A DNA stretch of 64,000 nt from Stenotrophomonas maltophilia R551-3 (GCF_000020665.1 NC_011071.1:1912501-1976500), one strand, 5' to 3'; shown: positions 54,053-64,000, counted from the stretch's first letter. Program-made: numbers and translations. Notes: generated by a model from the sequence alone, not told the origin.

Positions 54053-54345
54053 TGCGTGCCGCCGCAGGAGTGCTGAGCGTGCTCCTGCTGGCGGGCTGCC
54101 AGAGTGACCCGGTGCTGCGCAGTGCCCGGCTGGGTCCGACGCAGTACCGGCTGCAGGTTGATCGCTGCCACGTGGTCGACCGTGCGCAGCTGGAGGGTGA
54201 CCTGCAGGTCCTGGCGGCACGGAAGTGCCCGGCGGGTGCAGGGGCGTTGGAGAGTATCCAGCCCCTGCCGAGCCGGCAGGGCAGCCTGTTCGGCGAATGC
54301 CTGCGACGCGGGGCGCTGCAAGCGGAGGTGCACTGCCGGCCCTGA
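54052..54345 (+). CDS. Small cysteine-containing lipoprotein
   Basis: 97 aa. The start overlaps the hisS stop (TGATG). The signal peptide ends LLLAGC, a clear lipobox, so Cys16 would be lipidated. Four more cysteines lie in the mature part (DRCHVVD, ARKCPAG, GECLRRG and EVHCRP). The family is unknown. A rho-independent terminator follows. The coupling to hisS seems functionally unrelated. Confidence 0.6.
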   Translation: MRAAAGVLSVLLLAGCQSDPVLRSARLGPTQYRLQVDRCHVVDRAQLEGDLQVLAARKCPAGAGALESIQPLPSRQGSLFGECLRRGALQAEVHCRP

Positions 54346-54374
54346 GCTTCGGCAGGATGTTGATTTCAAGGTAG

Positions 54375-54399
54375 AACGCCCACCCCTGGTGGGCGTTTT
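54375..54399 (+). terminator. Rho-independent terminator after hisS operon
   Basis: AACGCCCACC (54375-54384), loop CCT, GGTGGGCGTT (54388-54397) followed by TT. A perfect 10-bp GC-rich stem with a short T-run, 30 bp after the lipoprotein stop. Confidence 0.85.
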
Positions 54400-54417
54400 G
54401 CGTTTCCGGGTGAAGCG

Positions 54418-54509
54418 CAGTCGAGCATGGCTCGACTCTACAAAGGCCGGCTCCCCGCCATCCGGCGGAATGCAGGCCTTTGACGTTGCCGGCCAGCGGC
54501 CGGCACTAC
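54418..54509. repeat. REP elements between hisS and his operons
   Basis: A REP in reverse orientation (54418-54441, stem GTCGAGC/GCTCGAC, ending CTCTAC) and another (54485-54509, GCCGGCC-type stem ending CACTAC). Two different REP subtypes lie in the same gap. Confidence 0.8.
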
Positions 54510-54551
54510 CGGGTGCAGGGCTGCAGCCCTGCCGCCCCCTCAATCCACGAT

Positions 54552-54600
54552 TTGACGCACTGCGCAAGAATGCGTTAATGTACTAACACGCTATTACATT
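54552..54600 (+). promoter_or_regulatory. his operon promoter and 24-bp HisR-type operator
   Basis: The palindrome (54577-54600) has exact outer arms AATGTA and TACATT with matching TA pairs inside: AATGTAcTA, six bases, TAtTACATT. A promoter can be seen as TTGACG (54552-54557), 18 bp, TAATGT (54576-54581), so the operator covers the -10. It lies 18 bp upstream of the TrpR-like gene, the first gene of the operon. This agrees with the HisR sites known from Xanthomonadales. Confidence 0.75.
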
Positions 54601-54618
54601 GATGCAAGAGCCCTGCCT

Positions 54619-54927
54619 GTGAAAGCCCGTCCCGATATCACCGCCAAAGACCCGAAGGCCGACCTGGAAGCCCTGGCCGAGGCCTTTGCCGCACTGCGCG
54701 AGCCGGAACAGGTCGAGGCCTTCCTGCGCGACCTGTGCACCCCGGCCGAGCTGGAAGCCATGGCCGACCGCTGGAAAGTGGTGCCGCTGCTGCAGCAGGG
54801 CGTGCCGTATCGCGAGATCCACGAGCGCACCGGCGTCAGCGTGACCACCACCGGACGGGTGGCACGCACGCTCGAGCATGGCCATCGAGGCTATGCCGCC
54901 GCCATCGACCGCCTTGCTTCGCGCTGA
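54619..54927 (+). CDS. hisR: TrpR-like regulator of the his operon (HisR, YerC/YecD family)
   Basis: 102 aa. It is an all-helical TrpR/YerC protein: [54 protein letters not shown], the TrpR-type DNA-binding helices. It lies 34 bp before hisG and directly behind a palindromic operator. In Xanthomonadales a TrpR-family protein in this position is predicted to repress histidine synthesis with histidine as co-repressor. Confidence 0.85.
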   Translation: MKARPDITAKDPKADLEALAEAFAALREPEQVEAFLRDLCTPAELEAMADRWKVVPLLQQGVPYREIHERTGVSVTTTGRVARTLEHGHRGYAAAIDRLASR

Positions 54928-54961
54928 TCCGCGCCCCGTTCCGAACTTCGAGACCTCCCCC

Positions 54962-55873
54962 ATGAGTGCAACCCAGGCAGCGCCGGCACGTGACCGGTTG
55001 CGTATCGCCATCCAGAAGAGTGGCCGGCTGGCCGAACCCGCCCGCAACCTGCTCAGCGCCTGCGGCCTGAGCTGGCGCGAGAGCCGCGACAAGCTGTTCT
55101 GCTACGGCGAATCGCTGCCGGTGGACCTGCTGCTGGTGCGCGACGACGACATTCCCGGCCTGATTGCCGATGGCGTCTGCGACCTCGGCATCGTCGGCCG
55201 CAATGAGCTGGACGAACAGGCCGCCGCGCGCCGCCAGATCGGCCTGCCGGATGCCTACCAGGCGTTGCGCGGGCTAGGCTTCGGCCAGTGCCGGCTGATG
55301 CTGGCGGTGCCCGAGGAATGGCAGTGGCAAGGCCCGGCCCAGCTGGCCGGCACCCGCATCGCCACCAGCTACCCGGCCATCCTCAAGCAGTGGCTGGCGG
55401 AGCAGGGCGTGGACGCGCAGGTAGTCGAACTGTCTGGCTCGGTCGAGATCGCACCGCGTCTGGGCACTGCGGATCTGATCTGCGACCTGGTCTCCAGCGG
55501 TGCCACGCTGCGTGCGAACCAGTTGGCACCGGTGCACAACCTGCTGGACAGCGAAGCAGTACTGGCCGGCGCGGTGCGCGCGCCGGACGATGCCCGTGGC
55601 GCGCTGCGCAGCATGCTGCTGCGCCGTCTTGATGGCGTGGTGCAGCGCCAGGACCGCAAGCTGCTGATGTTCCGCGCCAGCGAAGACCGTGTCGATGCAT
55701 TGGCACAGTTGCTGGTCGATGCCGAACCGCTGGTGCGTTTGCCGGCCGATGGCGGCGCACTACGTCTGCAGACCATGTGCCCTGGCCCGTTGAGCTGGCA
55801 GCGCATGGAAGAGCTGGAGCGCGCGGGTGCGCAGGGCCTGATGGTGCTGAGTGTGGAGCGATCGCTGGCATGA
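54962..55873 (+). CDS. hisG: ATP phosphoribosyltransferase
   Basis: 303 aa from MSATQAAP. Long-form His[44 protein letters not shown], and the PRPP site [27 protein letters not shown], with a C-terminal regulatory domain. It catalyses the first step of histidine synthesis, and long HisG is usually inhibited by histidine. Overlaps hisD by 4 bp. Confidence 0.95.
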   Translation: MSATQAAPARDRLRIAIQKSGRLAEPARNLLSACGLSWRESRDKLFCYGESLPVDLLLVRDDDIPGLIADGVCDLGIVGRNELDEQAAARRQIGLPDAYQALRGLGFGQCRLMLAVPEEWQWQGPAQLAGTRIATSYPAILKQWLAEQGVDAQVVELSGSVEIAPRLGTADLICDLVSSGATLRANQLAPVHNLLDSEAVLAGAVRAPDDARGALRSMLLRRLDGVVQRQDRKLLMFRASEDRVDALAQLLVDAEPLVRLPADGGALRLQTMCPGPLSWQRMEELERAGAQGLMVLSVERSLA

Positions 55874-57165
55874 ACCGTCTGATATGGTCCCGACTTGATG
55901 AGGCCGCGCGCAGCGCGGCACTGACCCGCCCGGTGCAGACCGTCGCGCAGCAGACCCGTGACGCCGTGGCTGCGCTGATTGCACAGGTGCGTGCACAGGG
56001 CGACGATGCGCTACGTGCAATCACCGCGCGCTTCGATGGTGTCGAGCTGGCCTCGTTCGAAGTTTCCGAAGCCGAATTCGCCGCTGCCGACGCAGCGGTG
56101 CCGGCCGAATTGCGGCAGGCGATGGTCGAAGCCGCAGAACGCATCGCGCGCTTCCACGCCGCCGGTATGGGCAAAGGCTATGCGGTGGAAACCGCACCGG
56201 GCGTGGTCTGCGAACGCATGCTGCGCCCGATCGGCCGGGTGGGTCTGTACGTACCGGCCGGCAGTGCGCCGCTGCCGTCCACCGCGTTGATGCTGGGCGT
56301 ACCGGCACAGCTGGCCGGCTGCCCGCAGGTGGTGCTGTGCACGCCGCCGCGCGCCGACGGCAGTGCCGATCCTGCAGTGCTGGTGGCCGCGCGCCTGACC
56401 GGAGTGCAGCGCGTGTTCAAGCTGGGCGGCGCGCAGGCAATCGCGGCGATGGCCTACGGCACCGCCAGCATTCCGGCCTGTGACAAGCTGTTCGGACCGG
56501 GCAACAGCTTCGTTACCGAGGCCAAGCAGCAGATTGCACAGGACGGCGCGGCGGCCATCGACATGCCGGCCGGTCCGTCGGAAGTGCTGGTCATTGCCGA
56601 CGCCGGTGCCAATCCCGCTTTCGTGGCGGCCGACTTGCTGTCGCAGGCCGAGCACGGCCCGGATTCGCAGGTCCTGCTGTTGACCGACGACGCGGCGATG
56701 CTGGCCGCAGTGGAAGCCGAAGTGGAGCGCCAGGTCGCCTTGCTGCCGCGCCAGCAGATCGCACGTCAGGCGCTGTCTGCGTCGCGCCTGATCCAGGTCG
56801 ATGCGCTGCCTGAAGCCTTCGCCATCAGCAACCGTTATGCACCCGAGCACCTGATCCTGGCCCTGCGTGAACCGCGCGACTGGCTCGGCCAGGTGCAGGC
56901 CGCCGGCTCAGTCTTCCTTGGCGATTACACCCCCGAAGCGCTGGGCGACTACTGCAGCGGCACCAACCACGTGCTGCCGACGGCCGGTGCCGCGCGCGCC
57001 TACAGCGGCGTCAGCGTGGCCAGCTTCCAGAACTTGATCAGCGTGCAGAGCGCCAGCGCTGCCGGCCTGGCGGCGATTGGCGGCTGCGCGCGCATCATCG
57101 CCAGCGCCGAAGGCCTGGATGCGCATGAGCGTGCGGTTGCGCTTCGCATGGAGGCGGCGGCATGA
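55870..57165 (+). CDS. hisD: Histidinol dehydrogenase
   Basis: 431 aa. NAD-dependent zinc enzyme making histidine from histidinol. Visible motifs: [66 protein letters not shown] (zinc and active-site His), and the C-terminal [19 protein letters not shown]. Its ATG overlaps the hisG stop and its own stop overlaps hisC. Confidence 0.95.
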   Translation: MNRLIWSRLDEAARSAALTRPVQTVAQQTRDAVAALIAQVRAQGDDALRAITARFDGVELASFEVSEAEFAAADAAVPAELRQAMVEAAERIARFHAAGMGKGYAVETAPGVVCERMLRPIGRVGLYVPAGSAPLPSTALMLGVPAQLAGCPQVVLCTPPRADGSADPAVLVAARLTGVQRVFKLGGAQAIAAMAYGTASIPACDKLFGPGNSFVTEAKQQIAQDGAAAIDMPAGPSEVLVIADAGANPAFVAADLLSQAEHGPDSQVLLLTDDAAMLAAVEAEVERQVALLPRQQIARQALSASRLIQVDALPEAFAISNRYAPEHLILALREPRDWLGQVQAAGSVFLGDYTPEALGDYCSGTNHVLPTAGAARAYSGVSVASFQNLISVQSASAAGLAAIGGCARIIASAEGLDAHERAVALRMEAAA

Positions 57166-58256
57166 ACGCGGATATCGATGATGTGCTGGCGCTGGTGCGC
57201 CCCGATCTGCAGGCCTTTGCCGGCTACAGTTCGGCGCGCAGCGCGGCGGTGCAGGGCGAGGTCTGGTTGAATGCCAACGAATCGGCCTGGGCCAATCCGG
57301 CTGATGCGGCGGGCAACAGCCGGCGCTATCCGGAACCGCAGCCGTTGGCATTGCGCGAGGGCCTGGCGGCGCTGTACGGCGTGACGCCGCCGCAGCTGCT
57401 GATCGGTCGTGGCAGCGACGAAGCCATTGATCTGCTGGTGCGTGCCCTGTGCGTGCCGGGCCGCGATGGCGTGCTGGTCACGCCGCCGGTATTTGGCATG
57501 TACGCGGTCTGCGCGCGCCTGCAGGGCGCCGCACTGATTGAAGTGCCCCTGGTGGATACCGAAGACGGCCTGCGTGCCGATCTGGATGCTGTGATCGATA
57601 CGGCAAAGTCGCGCAACGCCAAGCTGGTGTTCCTGTGCGCACCGTCCAACCCGGCCGGCAGTGACATCGCCCTGGACGAGATCGAGCGCGTGGCCACTGC
57701 TCTGCGTGGGCAGGCGCTGGTGGTGGTGGACGAGGCCTATGTCGAGTATGCGCAGCGCCCGTCAGCGGCCACGCTGCTGGCCGCGCATGCCAACCTGGCG
57801 GTGCTGCGCACGCTGTCGAAGGCGCACGCACTCGCGGCCGCCCGCATTGGCAGCCTGATCGCTGCTCCGGAGCTGATTGCCGTGCTGCGCCGCTGCCAGG
57901 CGCCGTACCCGGTGCCGACCCCGTGCGCGGAGCTGGCCGTGCAGGCACTGCAGCCGGCCGGGCTGGCACGCACCGCCGAGCGCGTAGCGACGGTCATCGC
58001 CGAGCGCGAACGCCTGTTCGCGGCGTTGCCGGGCCTGCCCGGCGTTCGTCGCGTGTACCGCTCGGCCGGCAACTACCTGCTGGTCCGCTTCGCCGATGCC
58101 CAGGCCGCGTTCGATACGCTGCTGGCTGCTGGTGTGGTGGTGCGCGATCAGCGCGCCGCGCCGCAGCTGGGTGATGCGCTGCGCATCAGTATCGGCAGCC
58201 CCGAAGAGAATGACCGCGTGCTTGCGGCCCTGTCGGCGCGGAGGGCCGCAGCATGA
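57162..58256 (+). CDS. hisC: Histidinol-phosphate aminotransferase
   Basis: 364 aa. PLP-dependent class I/II aminotransferase. [50 protein letters not shown] and [15 protein letters not shown] (PLP Lys) are seen. It overlaps both neighbours by 4 bp. Confidence 0.94.
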   Translation: MNADIDDVLALVRPDLQAFAGYSSARSAAVQGEVWLNANESAWANPADAAGNSRRYPEPQPLALREGLAALYGVTPPQLLIGRGSDEAIDLLVRALCVPGRDGVLVTPPVFGMYAVCARLQGAALIEVPLVDTEDGLRADLDAVIDTAKSRNAKLVFLCAPSNPAGSDIALDEIERVATALRGQALVVVDEAYVEYAQRPSAATLLAAHANLAVLRTLSKAHALAAARIGSLIAAPELIAVLRRCQAPYPVPTPCAELAVQALQPAGLARTAERVATVIAERERLFAALPGLPGVRRVYRSAGNYLLVRFADAQAAFDTLLAAGVVVRDQRAAPQLGDALRISIGSPEENDRVLAALSARRAAA

Positions 58257-59326
58257 CCCCGATCCTGTTCATCGACCGCGACGGCACCCTCATAGAGGAG
58301 CCTTCCGATTTCCAGATCGACGCCTACGAGAAGCTGCGCTTCGTGCCGCAGGTGATCCCGGCGCTGCTGAAGCTGCGGGATGCCGGCTACCAGTTCGTGA
58401 TCGTCACCAACCAGGATGGCCTCGGCAGCGACAGCTACCCGCGCGCCAGCTTCGATGGCCCCAACGAGCTGATGCTGCAGATCTTCGAGAGCCAGGGCAT
58501 CACCTTCCGTGACGTGCTGATCGACTGCAGTTGGCCGCAGGACAACGCGCCGACCCGCAAACCGGGCATCGGCCTGATGACCGCCTACCTGCAGGACCGC
58601 AGCATCGACTGGGCGCGCTCGGGCATGGTCGGCGACCGCATCACCGACCTGCAGTTTGCCGAGAACCTCAACATCCGCGGTTTCCAGCTGCGCACCGAGC
58701 AGTTCGGTGGCGAGTGGGACTGGCCGGGCATCGCCCACGCGCTGGCCGATGCGCCGCGCATCGCGGTGGTCCAGCGCGATACCAAGGAAACGAAGATCCG
58801 CGTCGAACTGGACCTGGATCGGGCCGGTGATGCACGCATCGACACCGGGCTGCCGTTCTTCGACCACATGCTGGAGCAGATCGGCAAGCATGGTGGCTTC
58901 GCGCTGGACATCCAGGCCGAGGGCGACCTGCACATCGACGAGCACCACACCATCGAGGACACCGGGCTTGCACTCGGCCAGGCACTGCGTGAGGCGCTTG
59001 GCGACAAGCGCGGCATCGGCCGCTACGGTTTCACCCTGCCGATGGATGAGACCCTGGCCAGTGCCGCGCTGGACTTCAGTGGCCGCCCCTATTTCGTGTT
59101 CGAGGGCGAGTTCAAGCGCGAGCGCGTGGGCGACATGCCGACCGAGCTGGTACCGCACTTCTTCCGTTCGCTGTGCGACGCCAGCGGCCTGAACCTCAAC
59201 CTGCAGGTGCGCGGCGACAACGACCACCACAAGGTCGAGGCCTGCTTCAAGGCACTGGCGCGGGCATTGCGCCCGGCGTTGGCCCGCCAGGGCACGGCGC
59301 TTCCCACCACCAAGGGGGCACTGTGA
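58253..59326 (+). CDS. hisB: Bifunctional histidinol-phosphatase / imidazoleglycerol-phosphate dehydratase
   Basis: 357 aa. The N-terminal HAD phosphatase (about 1-165) has [12 protein letters not shown] and a later [13 protein letters not shown]. The C-terminal dehydratase (about 170-357) has [35 protein letters not shown] and [18 protein letters not shown] with metal-binding His/Glu. This fusion is typical of gammaproteobacteria. Confidence 0.95.
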   Translation: MTPILFIDRDGTLIEEPSDFQIDAYEKLRFVPQVIPALLKLRDAGYQFVIVTNQDGLGSDSYPRASFDGPNELMLQIFESQGITFRDVLIDCSWPQDNAPTRKPGIGLMTAYLQDRSIDWARSGMVGDRITDLQFAENLNIRGFQLRTEQFGGEWDWPGIAHALADAPRIAVVQRDTKETKIRVELDLDRAGDARIDTGLPFFDHMLEQIGKHGGFALDIQAEGDLHIDEHHTIEDTGLALGQALREALGDKRGIGRYGFTLPMDETLASAALDFSGRPYFVFEGEFKRERVGDMPTELVPHFFRSLCDASGLNLNLQVRGDNDHHKVEACFKALARALRPALARQGTALPTTKGAL

Positions 59327-59925
59327 GCGACGTCGCGCTGATCGATGCCGGTGGTGCCAACCTGGGCTCGGTGCGCTATGCATTGGAGCGCCTGGGTGCA
59401 ACGGTGCGGCTGGTGCGCGACGCCGACAGTCTGGTTGGCGCGCAGCGGGTGATCCTGCCCGGCGTCGGCGCTGCCGGTCCCGGCATGCAGCGCCTGCATG
59501 CGCAGGGTCTGGTGGAACCATTGCAGCGGCTGGAAGTGCCGTTGATGGGCATCTGTCTGGGCATGCAGCTGCTGTTCGAGCGCTCCGAAGAGGCCGGCGT
59601 AGAAGCGCTGGGACTGATTCCCGGCGTGGTGCGCAAGCTGGTACCGGCCTGTGGCATCCGCGTGCCGCACATGGGCTGGAACCGGTTGCTGCCATTGCGC
59701 GGATCGCTGCTGCTGCAGGGCGTGCCGGAGCGCGCCAGCGCCTATTTCGTGCACAGCTATGCGGCACCACTCAACGCCCACACGGTAGCCGCCTGCGATC
59801 ACGGCGGCCTGTTCACCGCGGTGGTGGAGCAGGGGCGCTACTTCGGCGCGCAGTTCCATCCCGAGCGCTCCGGCGATACCGGTTCGTTGATGCTGCGCAA
59901 TTTCCTCGAGGGCACTGCTGCATGA
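59323..59925 (+). CDS. hisH: Imidazole glycerol phosphate synthase, glutaminase subunit
   Basis: 200 aa with GTG start overlapping the hisB stop (GTGA). Class I glutaminase triad: Cys in [11 protein letters not shown], His in [12 protein letters not shown], Glu in HPERS. It supplies ammonia to HisF. The stop overlaps hisA. Confidence 0.94.
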   Translation: MSDVALIDAGGANLGSVRYALERLGATVRLVRDADSLVGAQRVILPGVGAAGPGMQRLHAQGLVEPLQRLEVPLMGICLGMQLLFERSEEAGVEALGLIPGVVRKLVPACGIRVPHMGWNRLLPLRGSLLLQGVPERASAYFVHSYAAPLNAHTVAACDHGGLFTAVVEQGRYFGAQFHPERSGDTGSLMLRNFLEGTAA

Positions 59926-60656
59926 GTTTCATCGTCTACCCCGCGCTGGATATCCGCGATGGCCGCGTGGTGCGGCTGCGCCAGGGCGACTACGCGCAGG
60001 AAACCTCCTATGGCGACGATCCGCTGCCGCGCACGCAGGCCTTTGCCGCGCAGGGCGCGCAGTGGATGCACCTGGTCGACCTGGATGCCGCGCGCGCCGG
60101 GGGCTACACGCTGGCACCGCTGCTGTCGTCGATCCGCGCGCAGACCACGCTGCAGGTGCAGACCGGTGGCGGCGTGCGTGGCCGTGACGATGTGGCGCGC
60201 ATCCTCGATGCCGGCGCTGGCCGTGTGGTGGTCGGCTCACTGGCGGTGCGTCGTCCGGATGAAGTGGTCGGCTGGCTGGAGGAGTTCGGCGCCGAGCGCA
60301 TCACCATCGCGCTGGATGCCCGTCAGGACGCGCAGGGCCAATGGCAATTGCCGGTGCATGGCTGGACCGAGAACGCCGACGTGACCCTGGATGATCTGGC
60401 CCGGCGCTATGCGCGTGCGGGTATGCGCCACCTGTTGTGCACCGACATTGCCCGCGACGGCATGCTGGCTGGGCCCAACATCAGCCTCTACCAGCACCTG
60501 TCGGCGCTGCTGCCGGGCGTGGCGGTGCAGGCCTCCGGTGGCATCCGTGACGTGGCCGATGTGGCCGAGGCGCGTGCCGCCGGCTGCGGTGGCGCGATCC
60601 TCGGCAAGGCACTGCTGGAGCAGCGCATGGACCTGGCGGAGGCGCTGGCATGTTGA
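59922..60656 (+). CDS. hisA: ProFAR isomerase
   Basis: 244 aa. TIM barrel: [36 protein letters not shown], and [15 protein letters not shown] near the end. It isomerises ProFAR to PRFAR. It overlaps hisH by 4 bp and hisF by 7 bp. Confidence 0.95.
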   Translation: MSFIVYPALDIRDGRVVRLRQGDYAQETSYGDDPLPRTQAFAAQGAQWMHLVDLDAARAGGYTLAPLLSSIRAQTTLQVQTGGGVRGRDDVARILDAGAGRVVVGSLAVRRPDEVVGWLEEFGAERITIALDARQDAQGQWQLPVHGWTENADVTLDDLARRYARAGMRHLLCTDIARDGMLAGPNISLYQHLSALLPGVAVQASGGIRDVADVAEARAAGCGGAILGKALLEQRMDLAEALAC

Positions 60657-61426
60657 GCCGTCGCATCATTCCCTGCCTGGACGTGCGCGACGGCCGCGTG
60701 GTCAAGGGTGTGCGCTTCCGCGACCACGTCGACATGGGCGACATCGCCGAGTTGGCGCAGCGCTATCGCGACCAGGGGGCGGACGAGTTGGTGTTCTATG
60801 ACATCGGCGCCAGCCCCGAGGCGCGTTCGGTCGACGTGGCGTGGATCGAGCGCATCGCACGGCTGATCGACATTCCGTTCTGCGTGGCCGGTGGCATCGA
60901 CAGCGTGGAAACCGCGCGCCGTGTGCTGTTCGCCGGTGCCGACAAGGTGTCGATCAATTCGCCGGCGCTGGGCCGCCCGGAACTGATCACCGAGTTGGCA
61001 GACGAGTTCGGCGTGCAGTGCGTGGTGGTCGGTGTCGATTCGGTGCGCGAGGCTGATGGCCAGTGGCGGGTGCGTCGTTTCAGTGGCGACCCGGACAAGA
61101 CCCAGGCGGTGCCGCTGCGCACGCTGGACTGGATCGTCGACGCACAACGGCGTGGCGCAGGCGAGATCGTGCTGAACTGCATGGACAGCGATGGCGTACG
61201 CCGTGGCTACGATGTCGTGCAGCTGCAGCAGGCGCGGGCCCTGTGCCAGGTGCCGCTGATAGCTTCCGGTGGCGCCGGTGCGATGGAACACTTCGCCGAG
61301 GCCTTCGACCAGGCCGACGTCGACGGTGCGCTGGCGGCCAGTGTGTTCCACAGCGGCGCCATCGCCATTCCGGAATTGAAGCGCTACCTGCGCGGGCAGC
61401 AGATCGAGGTGCGGGATGTCTATTGA
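60650..61426 (+). CDS. hisF: Imidazole glycerol phosphate synthase, cyclase subunit
   Basis: 258 aa. TIM barrel: [63 protein letters not shown] and [16 protein letters not shown]. It joins HisH to make IGP and AICAR. The start overlaps hisA; the end overlaps hisIE by 11 bp. Confidence 0.95.
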   Translation: MLSRRIIPCLDVRDGRVVKGVRFRDHVDMGDIAELAQRYRDQGADELVFYDIGASPEARSVDVAWIERIARLIDIPFCVAGGIDSVETARRVLFAGADKVSINSPALGRPELITELADEFGVQCVVVGVDSVREADGQWRVRRFSGDPDKTQAVPLRTLDWIVDAQRRGAGEIVLNCMDSDGVRRGYDVVQLQQARALCQVPLIASGGAGAMEHFAEAFDQADVDGALAASVFHSGAIAIPELKRYLRGQQIEVRDVY

Positions 61427-62036
61427 AGTGAAGCCATCACTGGATGTACTGCAGGCGCTGGACTGGGGCAAGGGCGAAGGTCTGTTGCCGGCGGTGGTGC
61501 AGGATGCCGACACCCTGCAGGTGTTGATGCTGGGCTATGTCAGTGCCGAGTCGCTGGCGGCCACGCTGGCCATCGGTCACATGACCTTCTTCAGCCGCAG
61601 CAAGCAGCGGTTGTGGACCAAGGGCGAGCAGTCCGGCAACGTGCTGGTGGTGCAGTCGATCAGTGTCGACTGCGATGCCGACACGTTGCTGGTGATGGCA
61701 CGCCCGGCGGGGCCAACCTGCCACACCGGCGCCGAGAGCTGTTTCGACCAGGCGCCGAAGGACTTCCTGGGTGGGTTGGGCCAGCTGGTGGCGGTGCGCG
61801 AGGCGCAGCGCCCGCCAGGCAGCTACACCACCAGTCTGTTCGAGGGCGGCATCCGCCGCATCGCGCAGAAGGTGGGCGAGGAGGGCGTGGAGACCGCCTT
61901 GGCGGCGGTGGCGCAGGATGACGAGGCGCTGCTGGGTGAGGCTTCGGACCTGCTGTACCACCTGCTGGTGCTGCTGCGCGCGCGCGGTTTGTCGCTGGAT
62001 GATGCGCGGGCGGTACTGGAAAAACGCCATCGTTGA
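61416..62036 (+). CDS. hisIE: Bifunctional phosphoribosyl-AMP cyclohydrolase / phosphoribosyl-ATP pyrophosphatase
   Basis: 206 aa. HisI part (about 1-115): [38 protein letters not shown], the zinc Cys/Asp in DCDADTLL and CHTGAESCF. HisE part (about 118-206): [34 protein letters not shown] and [17 protein letters not shown]. It performs steps two and three of histidine synthesis and ends the operon; a REP pair follows. Confidence 0.95.
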   Translation: MSIEVKPSLDVLQALDWGKGEGLLPAVVQDADTLQVLMLGYVSAESLAATLAIGHMTFFSRSKQRLWTKGEQSGNVLVVQSISVDCDADTLLVMARPAGPTCHTGAESCFDQAPKDFLGGLGQLVAVREAQRPPGSYTTSLFEGGIRRIAQKVGEEGVETALAAVAQDDEALLGEASDLLYHLLVLLRARGLSLDDARAVLEKRHR

Positions 62037-62042
62037 GCTGCG

Positions 62043-62116
62043 GTAGTGCCGGCCGCTGGCCGGCAACCACCAGATGCCCGACGATCATGAGGTTGCCGGC
62101 CAGCGGCCGGCACTAC
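62043..62116. repeat. REP pair after hisIE
   Basis: GTAGTGCCGGCCGCTGGCCG (from 62043) and its reverse complement ending GGCCGGCACTAC (62116) are separated by about 23 bp. Same type as the pair after thrC. Confidence 0.9.
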
Positions 62117-62192
62117 CGGCAATGCGCCACCGCGTGCGCGATGTCATCAACGGAATCTACAATAGGCGGTCTTCTTTTTCCCCGGACCGCCC

Positions 62193-63782
62193 ATGAAACT
62201 GCCTGCCGCCTGGCTGTGCTGCCTGTTGTTGACCTCGCCGGCCTGGGCCGCGGACACCGTGGTCAGCGGCAAGGTCTACCTGGAGCGCGACGGCAAACCC
62301 GGGCGCGGTGCGACCGATCCGGGCCTGGCCGGGGTGCAGGTCTCCAACGGCGAAGCCATCGTCAAGACCGCCGCCGATGGCAGCTACAGCCTGCCACTGC
62401 GCGACGGCCAGACCGTATTTGTGATCAAGCCCGATGCCTACACCTTCCCGAAGGCCACCGACGGCCTACCGTCGTTCTGGCGCCACTACCGCCCGAACGG
62501 TTCGCCGGCGCTGAAGTACGGCGGCATCGCCGCCACCAGTGACGTCACCCGCAACTGGGATTTCGCCCTGCAGTCGGACCGCCATGACAGCCGCCGTGGT
62601 TTCCAGATGCTGGTGTTCACCGATTCGCAGACCGCCAGCCTGAAGGACATCGGCTACTACCAGCAGTCGATCGTGGCACCGCTGATCGGCCAGACCAGGG
62701 CGCGCATGGGCACCACCCTGGGTGACATCGTCAACGACGACCTGGCCCTGTACCCGGCGATCAACAAGGTCACCACCGAGCTCGGCGTGCCGTGGTTCCA
62801 CGTGCCGGGCAACCATGACCTCGATTTCGATGCGGCCAGCGATGAGCATTCGCTGGACAGCTGGCGCAACATCTACGGCCCGGACACCTACGCGGTGGAA
62901 GAGGGTGGCGCCAGTTTCGTGTTCCTGGACGACGTGGTCTACGACCCCAAGGCCAAGCCGAAGTACATCGGCGGCCTGCGCGAGGATCAGTTCGCCTTCC
63001 TTGCCAGTTACCTGAAGGGCCTGCACAAGGACCGCCTGCTGGTGCTGGGCATGCACATCCCGTTGTTCGACGCCGCGCCGGGGCGCGAGACCTTCCGCCA
63101 CGGTGACCGCCAGCGCCTGTTCGACCTGCTGAAGGACTTCCGCAACGTGCTGGTGCTCAGCGGCCACAGCCACACCCAGCAGCACGTCTACCACGGCAAG
63201 GCCGAGGGCTGGAACGGCGACAAGCCGCTGCACGAATACAACGTCGGTGCCAACTGCGGTGCGTTCTGGTCGGGCGTGAAGAATGCCGCCGGCGTGCCGG
63301 ACAGCACCATGAGCGATGGCACGCCGAAGGGTTATGCGCTGCTCGACGTGGCTGGCAATGGCAGCTACAAGCTGCAGTACCGCGTGGCCGGCCAACCGGC
63401 CAGTGAGCAGATCGGCCTGCATGCCCCCAAGGTGCTGCGCCAGGGCGCCTACCCGGCGTGGGGTGTCTACGCCAATGTCTACATGGGTGAGGATGCCAGC
63501 GTGGTCGAGTACCGCGTGGATGGCGGCGCCTGGCAGCCGATGAAGCAGGTCAGCCAGCCCGATCCGCGTCTGATGGTGGAGAACGTGGCCGACGATCTTG
63601 CAAACAACCTGCGTGGCTACGATCGCTCGCCGGAGGCCACCGCATCGCCGCACCTGTGGCGCGGCGCGTTGCCGACCGATCTGGCGGTGGGCAGCCACAA
63701 GATTGAAGTGCGTTCGACCCAGCCCGACGGCGCGGTGTTCACCGCCACCACCAGCTACAGCCTGCAGACTGCCCAGCCCTGA
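62193..63782 (+). CDS. Secreted calcineurin-like phosphoesterase
   Basis: 529 aa. The signal peptide ends SPAWA. An N-terminal beta domain (GVQVSNGEAIVKTAADGSYSLPLRDGQTVFVIKP) precedes the metallophosphatase core: FTDSQTAS, GDIVNDD, PGNHDLDFD, LGMHIPLFD and LSGHSHTQQHVYHG, all metal-binding motifs. A C-terminal beta-rich domain follows (about 390-529). It is an exported phosphoesterase of unknown substrate. A weak -10-like TACAAT lies at 62158-62163. Confidence 0.88.
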   Translation: MKLPAAWLCCLLLTSPAWAADTVVSGKVYLERDGKPGRGATDPGLAGVQVSNGEAIVKTAADGSYSLPLRDGQTVFVIKPDAYTFPKATDGLPSFWRHYRPNGSPALKYGGIAATSDVTRNWDFALQSDRHDSRRGFQMLVFTDSQTASLKDIGYYQQSIVAPLIGQTRARMGTTLGDIVNDDLALYPAINKVTTELGVPWFHVPGNHDLDFDAASDEHSLDSWRNIYGPDTYAVEEGGASFVFLDDVVYDPKAKPKYIGGLREDQFAFLASYLKGLHKDRLLVLGMHIPLFDAAPGRETFRHGDRQRLFDLLKDFRNVLVLSGHSHTQQHVYHGKAEGWNGDKPLHEYNVGANCGAFWSGVKNAAGVPDSTMSDGTPKGYALLDVAGNGSYKLQYRVAGQPASEQIGLHAPKVLRQGAYPAWGVYANVYMGEDASVVEYRVDGGAWQPMKQVSQPDPRLMVENVADDLANNLRGYDRSPEATASPHLWRGALPTDLAVGSHKIEVRSTQPDGAVFTATTSYSLQTAQP

Positions 63783-63818
63783 TCCAGGGCGCTGCTGCCC
63801 AACGCGAAAGGACCCCGC

Positions 63819-64000
63819 ATGGATATCCGCTTCATGGCCGGCACCACGCCGGTGACCCTCAGCCGCCACTGGTTCACCGGTGCGATGCTGCTGCAGAGCG
63901 CCACCGAGAAGGTCTGGGTGCAGCACCCGCTGCATCCGGGCACCCACTTCTCGTTCTCGCTGGTACAGTCGTGGCTGCGTCACATCGCCGGCCACGAAGT
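63819..64000 (+). CDS. Unknown conserved-looking protein (3' truncated by window end)
   Basis: The first 60 codons are present, starting MDIRFMAGTTPVTLSRHWFTG, with GAAAGGA before the ATG. No signal peptide or membrane segment is visible. It is 36 bp after the phosphoesterase, so probably co-transcribed. The family is not recognised. Confidence 0.65.
   Translation, partial: MDIRFMAGTTPVTLSRHWFTGAMLLQSATEKVWVQHPLHPGTHFSFSLVQSWLRHIAGHE

Noticed and set aside
58148..59770. 540-codon minus-strand frame over hisB/hisH
   Set aside because: Antisense shadow; the plus-strand genes here have full catalytic motifs.
62466..63995. 509-codon minus-strand frame over the phosphoesterase
   Set aside because: Antisense shadow; low-complexity and without domains.
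1..64000. Prophage, insertion sequence or genomic island
   Set aside because: No integrase, transposase, phage or conjugation gene; GC-rich codon use is even and the tRNA is not flanked by a repeat of its 3' end.
1..64000. CRISPR array
   Set aside because: No regularly spaced direct repeats seen; all repeats found are REP hairpins.

Overview
The window looks like a chromosomal segment of Stenotrophomonas, most likely the S. maltophilia complex (Xanthomonadaceae). The DNA is GC-rich and densely coding. GTAG-headed REP hairpins of the kind common in that genus sit at many gene ends. The set also includes an APH(3')-II-type kinase gene that is typical of the S. maltophilia chromosome, and Xanthomonadaceae-style thrABC and his operons. 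I see no prophage, insertion sequence, CRISPR array, rRNA or replication origin. One tRNA (Arg, CCT) is present.

Region 1 (1-9914) holds the end of a fused amino-acid ABC permease/ATPase with its binding protein. It continues with a large secreted discoidin-domain protein behind a LacI-type operator, a two-gene module resembling a toxin-antitoxin pair with a palindromic promoter, a minus-strand operon SDR-DUF1097-SDR, and a metallo-beta-lactamase-fold enzyme divergent from a TetR gene with two operator copies between them.

Region 2 (10019-22106) contains an EAL cyclic-di-GMP protein, a LysR/MFS divergent pair, and an ArsR-rhodanese regulator that heads a GNAT-SDR operon and faces a DUF2938 gene coupled to APH(3'). 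A TetR-DUF418 pair and a second, spectinomycin-kinase-like APH follow.

Region 3 (22133-32938) is mostly housekeeping: a DMT transporter, murB, pyrD, a methyltransferase, an SDR coupled to an AmaB-type aldehyde dehydrogenase (lysine/pipecolate catabolism), tRNA-Arg, a DHDPS-family aldolase, two GNATs, an AraC regulator and a tandem universal stress protein.

Region 4 (33034-42793) is a signalling block. A PAS kinase and receiver pair diverges from an overlapping operon of triple-receiver hybrid kinase, CheR, CheB and receiver-kinase, followed by a BLUF blue-light sensor. No CheA, CheW or chemoreceptor is present. A BigR-type sulfide sensor with a YeeE/YedE transporter pair comes next.

Region 5 (42861-64000) has a secreted Ntn hydrolase, an AraC regulator and a DMT transporter. 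Then comes thrABC preceded by a threonine-rich leader peptide (attenuation), an Fnr-type regulator divergent from hisS plus a small lipoprotein, and the complete hisGDCBHAFIE operon. The his operon is preceded by a TrpR-like regulator gene with a 24-bp palindrome over its promoter. A secreted calcineurin-like phosphoesterase and one truncated gene close the window.
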